64,000 nt of DNA from Porticoccus sp964276025 (GTDB taxonomy: Bacteria > Pseudomonadota > Gammaproteobacteria > Pseudomonadales > Porticoccaceae), in NCBI GenBank assembly GCA_964276025.1, contig CAXYDD010000002.1:310001-374000 (forward strand), written 5' to 3'. The translations under genes were made by a program, and so were the position numbers. Shown one piece after another: positions 51,930 to 61,024 of this stretch; the first letter of the stretch is position 1; every line of letters starts with the position of its first letter. The notes under the pieces are model-generated. The model was not told where the DNA came from, made no database searches, and worked only from the letters and a program-made list of their open reading frames with translations.

Positions 51930-52430
51930 AACAGTCTTCCGTTAGGTAACTAGTATATTACATTAAGGTGTTGGATTTTAATGAAAAAGCTTCTTTAGAT
52001 CAACGAAAGAATTGGGTGTTTTAAATATATAGGTATGTTTCTATTCTATAAATGGTTTTTCGTTGTGAATAAAGTGCAAATAACTCTATAGGAGTTTATG
52101 TATATGTGGTGGATTGTTTTGTGGATAAAGGCTGTTTTTTCTGTCCTGTTAATAACGGGCTGTTTGGTCCACAGCTTGCTCAGGGTTATAATACACCTTT
52201 TATTCAGCTTATATAGAGGATTTAATGTCAGATAAGCATATGATAAATATGTTTTTATTTGTGTTTTGCACAAAATATCGCCCCCTTAATAATAACAACA
52301 TATATAATATATATATAAGATATATATAAATATATGTATATAGTTCCAAGCAGGGGAGATTAAACTGGTCCTCACTGCTTATGGCTTTATAATACCCCCA
52401 TATAAAAAACAATTTAAAAGATTTTCGTTT
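51930..52430. other. rpmH-mnmG intergenic region, candidate origin part B
   Basis: 501 bp without a firm gene. On the minus strand there are DnaA boxes TTATTCACA (52064-52072) and TTATCCACA (52120-52128). A one-mismatch box, TTTTGCACA, is on the plus strand at 52264-52272. A run of TA-rich repeats at about 52299-52342 would melt easily and resembles an unwinding element. TATAAT copies at 52187-52192 and 52388-52393 may serve mnmG. All genes to the left run left and all to the right run right, so strand orientation switches here. E. coli oriC is also beside mnmG. Confidence 0.6.
51975..52003 (-). promoter_or_regulatory. Promoter of rpmH
   Basis: On the minus strand TTGATC (52003-51998) and TAAAAT (51980-51975) are 17 bp apart. 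A transcript would start near 51968, about 40 bp before the rpmH ATG. It would drive the whole rpmH-to-mnmE block. Confidence 0.6.
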
Positions 52431-54311
52431 ATGAAACACAATGAAAAGTTTGATGTAATAGTTATTGGTGGCGGTCATGCTGGAACAGAAGCATGTCTGG
52501 CCGCTGCTCGTATGGGCAGAAAAACACTACTACTAACTCACAATATAGAAACACTTGGCCAGATGTCTTGTAACCCAGCCATAGGCGGCATAGGAAAAAG
52601 CCACCTAGTTAGAGAGATTGATGCTCTGGGTGGAATAATGGCCAAAGCAACAGATCAAAGCGGCATTCAGTTTAGAGTTTTAAACGAAAGGAAGGGGCCT
52701 GCAGTAAGAGCAACTAGAGCACAAGCAGACAGAGCTTTGTATAAATCAGCAATAAGGTGCGCCTTAGAAAACCAACCCAACCTGATGATATTTCAACAAG
52801 CGGTTAATGATTTGATCCTTGATGGTGATAGAGTTTCGGGCGTCACAACAGAAATGGGGTTAAGTTTTTTTGGAAAGACGGTCGTACTGACTACAGGTAC
52901 TTTTTTGGGTGGAGAAATTTACATCGGCCTGGAAAGCCAATCGGGCGGAAGGGCTGGAGACCCACCCTCAACAAAGCTCGCCAAAAGATTACGAGAGCTA
53001 CCTTTTAGGATTGATCGCCTAAAAACTGGAACACCACCAAGACTTGATGCCAGATCTATAGATTTTACAGGGCTAGAGGCTCAATGGGGAGATAAGCCAG
53101 AACCAATAATGTCATTTCTAGGAAGCGCCAACCAACACCCAAGACAAGTTTGTTGCCACATAACCCACACAAACAAAAAAACACACGAGATTATAAAACG
53201 GGGAACTGACAGATCACCGATATATTCTGGAATTATAGAGGGGGTTGGCCCAAGATATTGTCCTTCTATAGAAGACAAGGTTGTCCGTTTTGCAGACAAA
53301 GACTCACATCAAATTTTCATAGAACCGGAGGGTCTTACAACCAACGAAATTTATCCCAACGGCATATCTACGAGTCTTCCTTTTGATGTTCAGGTTGAGC
53401 TGGTGAGATCAATCAAGGGTTTCGAGGGGGCACACATCACAAGACCCGGCTATGCGATTGAGTATGATTTTTTTAACCCTCAAGACTTAAGGCGCTCTCT
53501 AGAAACCAAGCATATCGGTGGCTTGTTTCTTGCGGGGCAAATAAACGGAACCACCGGTTACGAAGAGGCTGGCGCACAGGGTTTATTGGCGGGGACTAAC
53601 GCAGCCTTGTTCTCGGAAGACAAGGCCCCCTTGTTGGTTGGTCGTGATGAGGGTTACATGGGTGTTTTGGTAGACGATTTGATTACCATGGGAACGGTGG
53701 AGCCCTACAGAATGTTTACCAGCAGAGCAGAGTATCGTTTATTGTTAAGACAGGACAACGCTGATCTGCGTTTAACAGAAAAAGGTAGAGGTGTTGGTTT
53801 GATTGGAGAGGAAAGATGGAGGGCTTTTTGTGAAAAAAAAGAGGCCATAGAATCAGAACAACAGCGACTTAAGAGTAACTGGATTCAAGTTAATTCATTG
53901 ATAGCTAATGAGATAAATAGCAAATTTGAGACTCCCCTGTCCCACGAATACAATATGTTAGATTTATTGAAAAGGCCTGAATTAAAGTATCACGATTTAG
54001 TCAAACCAGATGACCCATTAAGCGCCCCACAAGATGTTGCTGAGCAAATAGAAATCCAAGCTAAATATTCTGGATATATTGATAGGCAAAAACAAGAAAT
54101 TGCAAAACTTCACAGGCAGGAAGACACGAAAATACCAACAAGTCTCAAGTTTAACCAAATCCAAGGCCTTTCAAACGAAGTGAAACAAAAATTATTTGAT
54201 ATTAAGCCAGAGACTTTAGCGCAAGCCTCACGTATCCCAGGAATTACACCAGCAGCAATTTCTATATTGCTTGTTTACTTAAAAAAACACTCAGAAAAAA
54301 AGACTGCTTAA
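52431..54311 (+). CDS. mnmG: tRNA uridine modification enzyme MnmG
   Basis: FAD-dependent partner of MnmE. The 626 residues start with the dinucleotide fold VIVIGGGHAGTEACLAAARMG, followed by SCNPAIGGIGKSHLVREIDALGG-type sequence (in part NPAIGGIGKSHLVREIDA), LKTGTPPRLDARSID, AGQINGTTGYEEAGAQG and FTSRAEYRLLLRQDNAD. The ATG lacks a clear ribosome site. Its first base is 501 bp from rpmH across the candidate origin. rsmG follows after 3 bp. Confidence 0.98.
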   Translation: MKHNEKFDVIVIGGGHAGTEACLAAARMGRKTLLLTHNIETLGQMSCNPAIGGIGKSHLVREIDALGGIMAKATDQSGIQFRVLNERKGPAVRATRAQADRALYKSAIRCALENQPNLMIFQQAVNDLILDGDRVSGVTTEMGLSFFGKTVVLTTGTFLGGEIYIGLESQSGGRAGDPPSTKLAKRLRELPFRIDRLKTGTPPRLDARSIDFTGLEAQWGDKPEPIMSFLGSANQHPRQVCCHITHTNKKTHEIIKRGTDRSPIYSGIIEGVGPRYCPSIEDKVVRFADKDSHQIFIEPEGLTTNEIYPNGISTSLPFDVQVELVRSIKGFEGAHITRPGYAIEYDFFNPQDLRRSLETKHIGGLFLAGQINGTTGYEEAGAQGLLAGTNAALFSEDKAPLLVGRDEGYMGVLVDDLITMGTVEPYRMFTSRAEYRLLLRQDNADLRLTEKGRGVGLIGEERWRAFCEKKEAIESEQQRLKSNWIQVNSLIANEINSKFETPLSHEYNMLDLLKRPELKYHDLVKPDDPLSAPQDVAEQIEIQAKYSGYIDRQKQEIAKLHRQEDTKIPTSLKFNQIQGLSNEVKQKLFDIKPETLAQASRIPGITPAAISILLVYLKKHSEKKTA

Positions 54312-54314
54312 GAA

Positions 54315-54947
54315 ATGATAAAACCACTCCAACAGATGCTCGAAGAGGGCGCTGATCAATTGGGCTTAAAAATTACACCCTTACAAATTTCACAGTTGCT
54401 TTCTTATATAGAAACATTGGATAAATGGAACAGCGCGTATAATTTAACTTCTGTCCGTGATAAAAATAAAATGATGGCAGTTCATATTCTAGATAGCCTT
54501 AGTATAGCTCCATTCATTAGAGGAAAATTTTTTTTAGATGCAGGGACTGGTGCAGGTTTACCTGGAATTCCTTTAGCAATACTTTATCCTGATCGTCACT
54601 TCACACTACTGGATTCAAACGGAAAAAAAATAAGATTTATTTTTCAAGTGAAAAATCAGCTAGGCCTCAAAAATTTGACAGAAATACAATGTCGACTTGA
54701 AGACTACAAACCAAAAGCCTTGTTTGACGCTATCACCAGCAGGGCTCTCTGCTCTCTTTCTGACATGATAAAAAAAACTAAACACCTTCTAAAGGACGGG
54801 GGTAAATTTTATGCAATGAAAGGCCATCTCCCGCAACAAGAGTTGAGTATATTAACAAAACATTATAAGGTCATTAGTTCACATAAATTATTAGTGCCGG
54901 GCATAGAAATCAACCGACACCTTATCGAAATAGAATCTTTAAATTAA
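54315..54947 (+). CDS. rsmG: 16S rRNA (guanine527-N7)-methyltransferase
   Basis: SAM-dependent methyltransferase for G527 of 16S rRNA. The 210 residues contain KWNSAYNLTSVRD, the cofactor motif FLDAGTGAGLPGIPLAILYP, and TSRALCSLSDM. It follows mnmG by 3 bp and precedes parA by 18 bp, the conserved gidA-gidB-soj-spo0J order. Confidence 0.97.
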   Translation: MIKPLQQMLEEGADQLGLKITPLQISQLLSYIETLDKWNSAYNLTSVRDKNKMMAVHILDSLSIAPFIRGKFFLDAGTGAGLPGIPLAILYPDRHFTLLDSNGKKIRFIFQVKNQLGLKNLTEIQCRLEDYKPKALFDAITSRALCSLSDMIKKTKHLLKDGGKFYAMKGHLPQQELSILTKHYKVISSHKLLVPGIEINRHLIEIESLN

Positions 54948-54965
54948 AATCCTTGAGGAAGTTTT

Positions 54966-55742
54966 GTGGCTAAAATATTCACTGTTGCTAATCAAAAAGG
55001 CGGAGTAGGGAAAACTACAACCAGTATAAATTTAGCCGCTTCTCTGGTTAGTTATAAAAAGCGTGTGCTTTTGGTTGATATGGATCCCCAAGGAAACGCT
55101 ACCATGGGTAGTGGTGTGGATAAATTGAGCCTTAAAATTTCTGTGCTCGATGTATTGGCAGGAGAGGTCGATATATCCGATGGAATTCAGACGAGTCAGG
55201 CAGGAGGTTATGATTTGTTGCCGTCAAATGGCGACCTTACAGCAGCTGAGGTGGAGTTATTAGAGCTTAAAAACAAAGAAAGTCGATTAAGACACGCGCT
55301 GATACATGTAAAAGACGATTATGACTTCATAATAATTGATTGTCCTCCCTCACTGAGTATGCTGACAATTAACTCTTTAGTTTCTTGTGATGGTGTAATT
55401 GTTCCAATGCAATGTGAATATTTCGCACTCGAAGGATTATCCGATTTAATTGGGACCATAAGTAAAATTAGCCAACGGTTTAATCCCAAACTAAAACTGG
55501 AAGGAATAGTTAGGACAATGTTCGATCCAAGAAACACCCTCTCCAATGAAGTAACAGCCCAACTAACAAAACATTTTGGAAGGATAATGTATCAAATTGC
55601 AATACCTCGTAATGTCCGCCTTGCTGAGGCACCAAGCCACGGTCTACCTGGCCTCGCTTACGACAAAAAGTCTAAAGGGGCGCTAGCATATCTTGGATTA
55701 GCTGGTGAAATACTCAGACGAGAACGAGATCTTATTAACTAA
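54966..55742 (+). CDS. parA: Chromosome partitioning ATPase ParA
   Basis: Soj-like ATPase that moves ParB-parS complexes. The deviant Walker A is VANQKGGVGKTTTSINLAA. DMDPQGNATMGSG, the Walker B FIIIDCPPSL, and the C-terminal IPRNVRLAEAPSHG are all normal in 258 residues. The start is GTG with GAGGAAG upstream. Cognate parS sites are in recF. Confidence 0.97.
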   Translation: MAKIFTVANQKGGVGKTTTSINLAASLVSYKKRVLLVDMDPQGNATMGSGVDKLSLKISVLDVLAGEVDISDGIQTSQAGGYDLLPSNGDLTAAEVELLELKNKESRLRHALIHVKDDYDFIIIDCPPSLSMLTINSLVSCDGVIVPMQCEYFALEGLSDLIGTISKISQRFNPKLKLEGIVRTMFDPRNTLSNEVTAQLTKHFGRIMYQIAIPRNVRLAEAPSHGLPGLAYDKKSKGALAYLGLAGEILRRERDLIN

Positions 55743-55758
55743 AAAAATAGGTCGAGAT

Positions 55759-56634
55759 ATGGGAAAAAGAAAAGGATTAGGGAGGGGCCTCGATGCTTTA
55801 TTAGCTGCGGGACCAGACGGCGATCTCAATGTAAACCCGAACCTCACTCAGGCCAACGAAGGGGCATTAATGAGCTTGCCAGTGGAATTCCTTACCAGAG
55901 GAGAATATCAACCGCGACGAGACATGTCACCGGAGGCCCTCGATGAGCTTGCTGGATCAATAAAATTGCATGGTGTTATGCAGCCCATTGTCGTTAGAAA
56001 AACTGATTACCAAAAATATGAAATAATTGCCGGGGAAAGAAGATGGCGCGCCGCACAATTAGCTGGCCTGGATGTGGTTCCAGCGCTTGAAAAAAATGTT
56101 TCTGATAACGCAGCTTTGGCAATGTCTTTAATTGAGAATATACAGCGCGAAGACCTCAATGCCATTGAGGAGGCTCAAGCATTAACCCGACTAAAAGAAG
56201 AATTTAACTTAACTCACCAAGAAGTTTCCGACGCAGTTAGCAAATCTCGAAGTACTGTAACCAATCTAATTCGCCTCATGTCTCTAGAAAAAGAGGTCCA
56301 AAAACTTCTAGAGCATGGCGATCTGGAGATGGGCCACGCAAGAGCTTTGTTAGCCCTTGGTGGAAATATGCAATTAAATGCAGCCAGAACTGCCGTTTCA
56401 AAAAACATGAGTGTAAGGCAAACCGAAGCGTATGTTAGGTTTTTGCTTCAAGACAAAAAAACAGGCAACGTTAAAAAACAACCAAGCCCTGATGTCAAAA
56501 GTCTTGAAGATCGGCTTTCAAATACTTTAGGGGCCGCGGTAGTTCTTCAACACAATGTTAACGGGAAAGGTCGCCTTATACTAAAATATAACAGCCTAGA
56601 AGAGCTAGATGGCATCCTAGAACATATAAGATAG
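55759..56634 (+). CDS. parB: Chromosome partitioning protein ParB
   Basis: parS-binding CTPase clamp. The start at MGKRKGLGRGLDALLA (ATG 55759, 291 residues) is the family N-terminus and the ParA-stimulating Arg region; a reading 18 codons longer overlaps parA and is rejected. QPRRDMSPEALDELAGSI, the CTP-binding GERRWRAAQLAG with ENIQREDLN, and the helix-turn-helix LTHQEVSDAVSKSRSTVTNL follow, then a C-terminal dimer domain. The ORF ends 166 bp before atpI. Confidence 0.97.
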   Translation: MGKRKGLGRGLDALLAAGPDGDLNVNPNLTQANEGALMSLPVEFLTRGEYQPRRDMSPEALDELAGSIKLHGVMQPIVVRKTDYQKYEIIAGERRWRAAQLAGLDVVPALEKNVSDNAALAMSLIENIQREDLNAIEEAQALTRLKEEFNLTHQEVSDAVSKSRSTVTNLIRLMSLEKEVQKLLEHGDLEMGHARALLALGGNMQLNAARTAVSKNMSVRQTEAYVRFLLQDKKTGNVKKQPSPDVKSLEDRLSNTLGAAVVLQHNVNGKGRLILKYNSLEELDGILEHIR

Positions 56635-56721
56635 TTGCGTTCAAATCCTTATATTTGTTCATAAAACGATCATTGGATAAAAAATTTACACTTAATTTGG
56701 TAATAATACATCAAAGATATC

Positions 56722-56750
56722 TTGAATCTGTTGCTCGTACTACCTATAAT
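56722..56750 (+). promoter_or_regulatory. Promoter of the ATP synthase operon
   Basis: TTGAAT (56722-56727) and a perfect TATAAT (56745-56750) are 17 bp apart. They lie about 50 bp before atpI in the 166-bp parB-atpI gap. This is the best promoter-like match in front of the atp genes. Confidence 0.65.
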
Positions 56751-56800
56751 TGCGGGCGCTTTGAAAAGTAAAGTATCGACAAAGAAAATACTGGTTATGC

Positions 56801-57184
56801 ATGAAGACAACAATTAAGGCACCACCAGTAAAGCAAATAGCAAAAACTCAAATGTTGATTTTGCTTGTTGCGATTGTAATATTGGCGCCACTTGATATGA
56901 CAATTTCTTTTTCAGTATTGATTGGCGGGATAATACAAATAGTGCCACAAGCCTATTTTTCTTCATTAGCTTTTCGATACACAGGAGCACAACAAGCTCC
57001 AAAAATAGTACGGGCTATACAAAAAGGAGCATCTGGGAAATTATTAATAACCGCATTTTTGTTTGGGTTATCTTTTTACTTTCTCGATACACTAGATGTG
57101 CGAGTTTTATTCCTCGCTTACTGTCTGATGATAATTATTCAATGGTTTTGTGCTGCTAAGGCAGTGAATAAATATATAAATTAA
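56801..57184 (+). CDS. atpI: ATP synthase protein I
   Basis: Small membrane protein at the head of atp operons, thought to assist c-ring assembly. It has 127 residues with four hydrophobic segments at about 18-35, 38-56, 77-95 and 98-117. AYFSSLAFRYTGAQQAPKIV matches the AtpI loop of gammaproteobacteria. The family is weakly conserved, but position just before atpB is decisive. Confidence 0.9.
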   Translation: MKTTIKAPPVKQIAKTQMLILLVAIVILAPLDMTISFSVLIGGIIQIVPQAYFSSLAFRYTGAQQAPKIVRAIQKGASGKLLITAFLFGLSFYFLDTLDVRVLFLAYCLMIIIQWFCAAKAVNKYIN

Positions 57185-57207
57185 TTTAGCTGGTTTACGA
57201 GATAACG

Positions 57208-58071
57208 ATGGCAGGCGATACAGAACTTACATCAACAAGCTATATCCAACACCATTTGACCAACTTAACTTTTGGTCAAACAGAAAGTGGGTGGGGTTTT
57301 GCCCACAGTGGTCAAGAAGCAGCAGAGATGGGCTTTATGTCTGTTAATGTAGACAGCTTGGGTTGGTCTATAGGGCTTGGTTTAATTTTTGCTTTTATAT
57401 TTAGGTTTGCTGCAACTCGAGCAACAAGTGGCGTTCCAGTTGGTTTCCAAAATTTTATTGAAATGATGGTTGAGTTTGTGGATGGCACAGTTAAAGACAG
57501 TTTCCATGGACACAATCTTTGGATAGCGCCTATAGCTTTAACTATTTTTGTATGGGTTTTTCTGATGAATCTCATGGATCTAATACCCGTTGACTTCATT
57601 CCACATCTATTTGAGATGAGTGGCGTTCCTTTTCAGAAAATAGTTCCATCGACCGATCCAAACATAACACTAGGTATGGCTTTAGCAGTATTTAGTATGA
57701 TTCTTTACTACAGCTTAAAAATAAAGGGTATCACCGGTTTTATGGGTGAGCTGACACTACAGCCTTTCGCGGCAAAAAATCCCATCATTCAGGCCATTTT
57801 TATACCAATTAATCTCGCCCTCGAATTAGTTGGCTTGTTAGCTAAACCCTTTTCATTGGGGTTAAGGCTTTTCGGAAACATGTATGCAGGGGAGATGATT
57901 TTTATTTTAATTGCCATTATGTATATGAGTGGCAGTTTGGTATTAGGCGCTTTTGGCGGAGTATTGCAGCTTGGTTGGGCAATTTTCCATATTTTAATTA
58001 TTACATTGCAAGCGTTTATTTTTATGGTGTTAACCGTTGTATACCTAGGTATGGCACACGAGAATCACTAA
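57208..58071 (+). CDS. atpB: ATP synthase F0 subunit a
   Basis: Stator proton channel of F0. It has 287 residues and five or six helices. The essential Arg is in LGLRLFGNMYAGEMI. The preceding ALELVGLLAKPFS and the FMNLMDLIPVDFIP-type loop (LMNLMDLIPVDFIPH) are standard for gammaproteobacteria. It follows atpI by 23 bp and precedes atpE by 35 bp. Confidence 0.98.
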   Translation: MAGDTELTSTSYIQHHLTNLTFGQTESGWGFAHSGQEAAEMGFMSVNVDSLGWSIGLGLIFAFIFRFAATRATSGVPVGFQNFIEMMVEFVDGTVKDSFHGHNLWIAPIALTIFVWVFLMNLMDLIPVDFIPHLFEMSGVPFQKIVPSTDPNITLGMALAVFSMILYYSLKIKGITGFMGELTLQPFAAKNPIIQAIFIPINLALELVGLLAKPFSLGLRLFGNMYAGEMIFILIAIMYMSGSLVLGAFGGVLQLGWAIFHILIITLQAFIFMVLTVVYLGMAHENH

Positions 58072-58106
58072 TTATTTCAACTAACTTTAGTTATTAGGAG
58101 AACAAA

Positions 58107-58346
58107 ATGGGACTTATCATGATCGCAGCTGCAGTTATGGTTGGCTTTGGCGCCTTGGGGGCGGCAGTAGGCATGGGTTTGTTGGGTGGCAAATTGCTTG
58201 AAGGAACGGCTCGTCAGCCTGAACTGGGGCCAATGCTTCAAGGAAAAATGTTTTTGTTAGCGGGCTTAATTGACGCGATTCCAATGATTGGTGTTGGTAT
58301 TGGTATGTATCTAATTTTTGCCGTTGCACCAGGCGTAGCAGGCTAA
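58107..58346 (+). CDS. atpE: ATP synthase F0 subunit c
   Basis: c-ring proteolipid of 79 residues: two helices joined by the polar loop ARQPEL. The ion-carrying residue is Asp56 in AGLIDAIPMI. The Gln/Glu/Ser set of sodium-coupled rings is absent, so proton coupling is expected. AGGAGAAC gives a strong ribosome site, as expected for the most abundant subunit. Confidence 0.99.
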   Translation: MGLIMIAAAVMVGFGALGAAVGMGLLGGKLLEGTARQPELGPMLQGKMFLLAGLIDAIPMIGVGIGMYLIFAVAPGVAG

Positions 58347-58395
58347 TTTTGATATATATTTTTTTTAAAGACAACAAAAAAAATGAGGTGTTGGT

Positions 58396-58866
58396 GTGAA
58401 TATAAACCTAACCCTAATCGGACAGTCGATTTCTTTTCTTTTTTTCATTTGGTTCTGCAAGAAATTTGTATGGACGGCTTTAATCAGCTCAATGGAAGAA
58501 AGACAGAAAAAAATAGCAGATGGATTAGATGCAGCAGATAAAGCATCTCGAGATCTAGAGGCCGCTCAAGAGAAAGTATCAGAAAAGCTTAAAGATGCTA
58601 AAAAAGAAGCCTCAGCAATTATAGAGCAAGCTAATAAACGAGCTAGTCAAATCGTTGATGAAGCGAAAGATCAAGCTAAAATTGAAGCTGAAAGAGTCAA
58701 GGCTGGGGCAAAAGCTGAAATCGATATGGAAGTAAATAGGGCTAAGGAAGAGCTGCGTAGTAAGGTTGCAGTTTTAGCCCTAGCTGGCGCAGAAAAAATA
58801 CTGCAAGCCAATATTGATGAGAAAACAAATACAGCTCTTGTAAATGATTTGGCATCACAACTTTAA
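58396..58866 (+). CDS. atpF: ATP synthase F0 subunit b
   Basis: Peripheral stalk subunit of 156 residues: one N-terminal helix (about 5-25) followed by a long charged coiled coil (EAAQEKVSEKLKDAKKEASA and onward). The start is GTG with GAGGTG upstream. Length and composition match E. coli subunit b. Confidence 0.97.
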   Translation: MNINLTLIGQSISFLFFIWFCKKFVWTALISSMEERQKKIADGLDAADKASRDLEAAQEKVSEKLKDAKKEASAIIEQANKRASQIVDEAKDQAKIEAERVKAGAKAEIDMEVNRAKEELRSKVAVLALAGAEKILQANIDEKTNTALVNDLASQL

Positions 58867-58878
58867 CAGGAACTTGAT

Positions 58879-59415
58879 ATGGCAGAATTGAGCACCTTAG
58901 CGCGACCTTATGCAAAAGCGGCTTTTGAATATGCTGTTGCAGGCAAGAACCTCAAGGGCTGGTCAAACAGCTTGAAGGCTGTGGCTGCTGTTTGTCAGAA
59001 TGAAAAAGTGGTAAATTTGCTTAGTTCGCCAAGCTCTACTTCGGCGCAGCAAGCAAAGTTAACGATTGAAATATGTGGCGATGAAATAAATGAAAAAACG
59101 AAAGGATTCATATCGGTCCTGGCGGAGAACAAAAGACTTAAATTATTACCACAAATTTCAAAGCAATTTGAGACGTTAAAAGATAATAGAGAGAAAACCA
59201 TAGATGTAGATGTGGTTTCCGCTATTAAACTTAGCGATAAACAAAAAAACACGCTGGCAAGTGCACTCAGCGCAAAGCTTGAAAGAGAAGTCAATATGCA
59301 AGTATCTGTCGATACGAGTCTTATTGGTGGAGCAGTTATTCGAGCAGGAGACACCGTTATCGATGGCTCCATTTGCGGTAGATTGACAACACTTGCTCAA
59401 GTATTACATTCCTAG
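58879..59415 (+). CDS. atpH: ATP synthase F1 subunit delta
   Basis: Connects the peripheral stalk to the top of F1. It has 178 residues, opening with STLARPYAKAAFEYA, and contains the C-terminal signature TSLIGGAVIRAGDTVIDGSI. It lies 12 bp after atpF and 18 bp before atpA. Confidence 0.97.
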   Translation: MAELSTLARPYAKAAFEYAVAGKNLKGWSNSLKAVAAVCQNEKVVNLLSSPSSTSAQQAKLTIEICGDEINEKTKGFISVLAENKRLKLLPQISKQFETLKDNREKTIDVDVVSAIKLSDKQKNTLASALSAKLEREVNMQVSVDTSLIGGAVIRAGDTVIDGSICGRLTTLAQVLHS

Positions 59416-59433
59416 GATCGAGGAACTGAAAAA

Positions 59434-60978
59434 ATGCAGCAATTGAATCCATCTGAAATCAGCGAAATAATCAAGCAACGTATAGATAGTCTTGAGGTTT
59501 CATCTGAAGCACGTAATGAAGGTACAATCGTCTCTGTATCAGACGGTATTATCCGTATACATGGTCTAGCAGACGTCATGTATGGTGAGATGATTGAGTT
59601 TGATGGGGGCATATACGGTATGGCCCTTAACTTAGAGCGCGACTCTGTAGGTGCAATTATTCTTGGGGACTACCAGTCTCTTGCAGAAGGCCAAAAAGCT
59701 AGATGTACAGGACGTATTCTTGAAGTGCCAGTGGGACCAGAGTTAGAGGGGCGCGTAGTTGATGCCTTAGGCAACCCCATCGATGGCAAAGGCCCAATAA
59801 AAGCTAAACTTACAGATGCACTCGAAAAGGTTGCTCCTGGGGTTATTGCACGACAATCCGTAGATCAACCAGTTCAAATTGGCCTTAAGGCTATTGATGC
59901 AATGGTTCCCATTGGTCGCGGGCAACGAGAATTAATTATTGGTGACAGGCAAATTGGCAAAACCGCAATAGCAGTTGATGCGATCATTAATCAAAAAGAT
60001 TCTGGTATTAAATGTATTTATGTGGCTATTGGGCAAAAAGCTTCTTCGATTGCAGCTGTTGTACGAAAACTCGAAGAACATGGCGCAATGGACCATACAA
60101 TTGTAGTTGCAGCTACAGCTTCTGATCCGGCAGCCATGCAATATTTAGCTCCATTTGGTGGTTGCACGATGGGTGAGTATTATCGTGATAGAGGTCAAGA
60201 TGCCCTAATTATTTACGATGATCTGACAAAACAAGCAATTGCATACAGACAAATATCATTATTATTGAGACGACCCCCGGGTCGAGAAGCATACCCTGGT
60301 GATGTATTTTATCTTCATTCTCGTTTACTTGAACGAGCCGCTCGTGTAAATGCTGAATACGTTGAAAAATTTACTAAAGGAAAAGTTAAAGGAAAAACTG
60401 GATCTTTAACTGCTCTACCAGTTATTGAAACACAAGCGGGAGATGTTTCTGCTTTTGTACCCACTAATGTCATTTCTATTACTGATGGGCAAATATTCCT
60501 CGAAGCCGCAATGTTTAATGCCGGCGTAAGGCCAGCTATGAACGCGGGTGTTTCTGTTTCTCGAGTAGGTGGGGCCGCTCAAACAAAGATCGTGAAAAAG
60601 CTATCAGGCGGTATTCGTACAGCTTTAGCGCAATATAGAGAGCTAGCAGCATTTTCACAGTTTGCATCTGATCTTGATGACGCCACTAAAGCACAATTAG
60701 ACCACGGTGAGCGTGTTACTGAGCTTATGAAACAAAAACAGTATGCTCCACTAGGCGTTGCAGAGATGGGTTTAATGATCTACGCAGCTGACAATGACTT
60801 TCTTAATGAGATACCTGTAAACAAAATCGGTGATTTTGAAGCAGCGCTTTTATCATATTTTAAGGCAGAGCACGGAGATCTTATGGACCAGATTAATAAA
60901 TCGGGTGACTGGAATGACGATATTCAGGCAAGCTTTGAAGCGGCGCTTAAGAAATTTTCTAGTACGCAAACCTGGTAA
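59434..60978 (+). CDS. atpA: ATP synthase F1 subunit alpha
   Basis: Non-catalytic nucleotide-binding subunit. The 514 residues include the P-loop GDRQIGKTAIAVDAI, YVAIGQKASSIAAVV, ALIIYDDLTKQAIAYRQISL-type sequence (IIYDDLTKQAIAYR) and the Arg-finger region VGGAAQTKIVKKLSGGIR. Normal in every visible respect. Confidence 0.99.
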   Translation: MQQLNPSEISEIIKQRIDSLEVSSEARNEGTIVSVSDGIIRIHGLADVMYGEMIEFDGGIYGMALNLERDSVGAIILGDYQSLAEGQKARCTGRILEVPVGPELEGRVVDALGNPIDGKGPIKAKLTDALEKVAPGVIARQSVDQPVQIGLKAIDAMVPIGRGQRELIIGDRQIGKTAIAVDAIINQKDSGIKCIYVAIGQKASSIAAVVRKLEEHGAMDHTIVVAATASDPAAMQYLAPFGGCTMGEYYRDRGQDALIIYDDLTKQAIAYRQISLLLRRPPGREAYPGDVFYLHSRLLERAARVNAEYVEKFTKGKVKGKTGSLTALPVIETQAGDVSAFVPTNVISITDGQIFLEAAMFNAGVRPAMNAGVSVSRVGGAAQTKIVKKLSGGIRTALAQYRELAAFSQFASDLDDATKAQLDHGERVTELMKQKQYAPLGVAEMGLMIYAADNDFLNEIPVNKIGDFEAALLSYFKAEHGDLMDQINKSGDWNDDIQASFEAALKKFSSTQTW

Positions 60979-61024
60979 TTCTGAATTAAGACAAAATAAA
61001 ATTGTTTTAAATTAAGGCGTAAAA

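Noticed and set aside
52046..52273. 75-codon minus-strand frame in the rpmH-mnmG gap
   Set aside because: Low-complexity composition and no ribosome site; it covers DnaA boxes, so the open frame is probably chance.
52290..52345. TA-rich repeats considered as a CRISPR or satellite array
   Set aside because: No repeat-spacer periodicity; irregular TA runs are better explained as an unwinding element or simple sequence.
52209..52478. 89-codon minus-strand frame across the origin gap into mnmG
   Set aside because: It is made largely of Tyr, Ile and Leu from TA repeats, overlaps the mnmG start and has no domain or ribosome site.
55705..55758. N-terminal extension of parB overlapping parA
   Set aside because: The ParB family begins at MGKRKGLGRGLDALL; the longer form is out-of-frame parA sequence.
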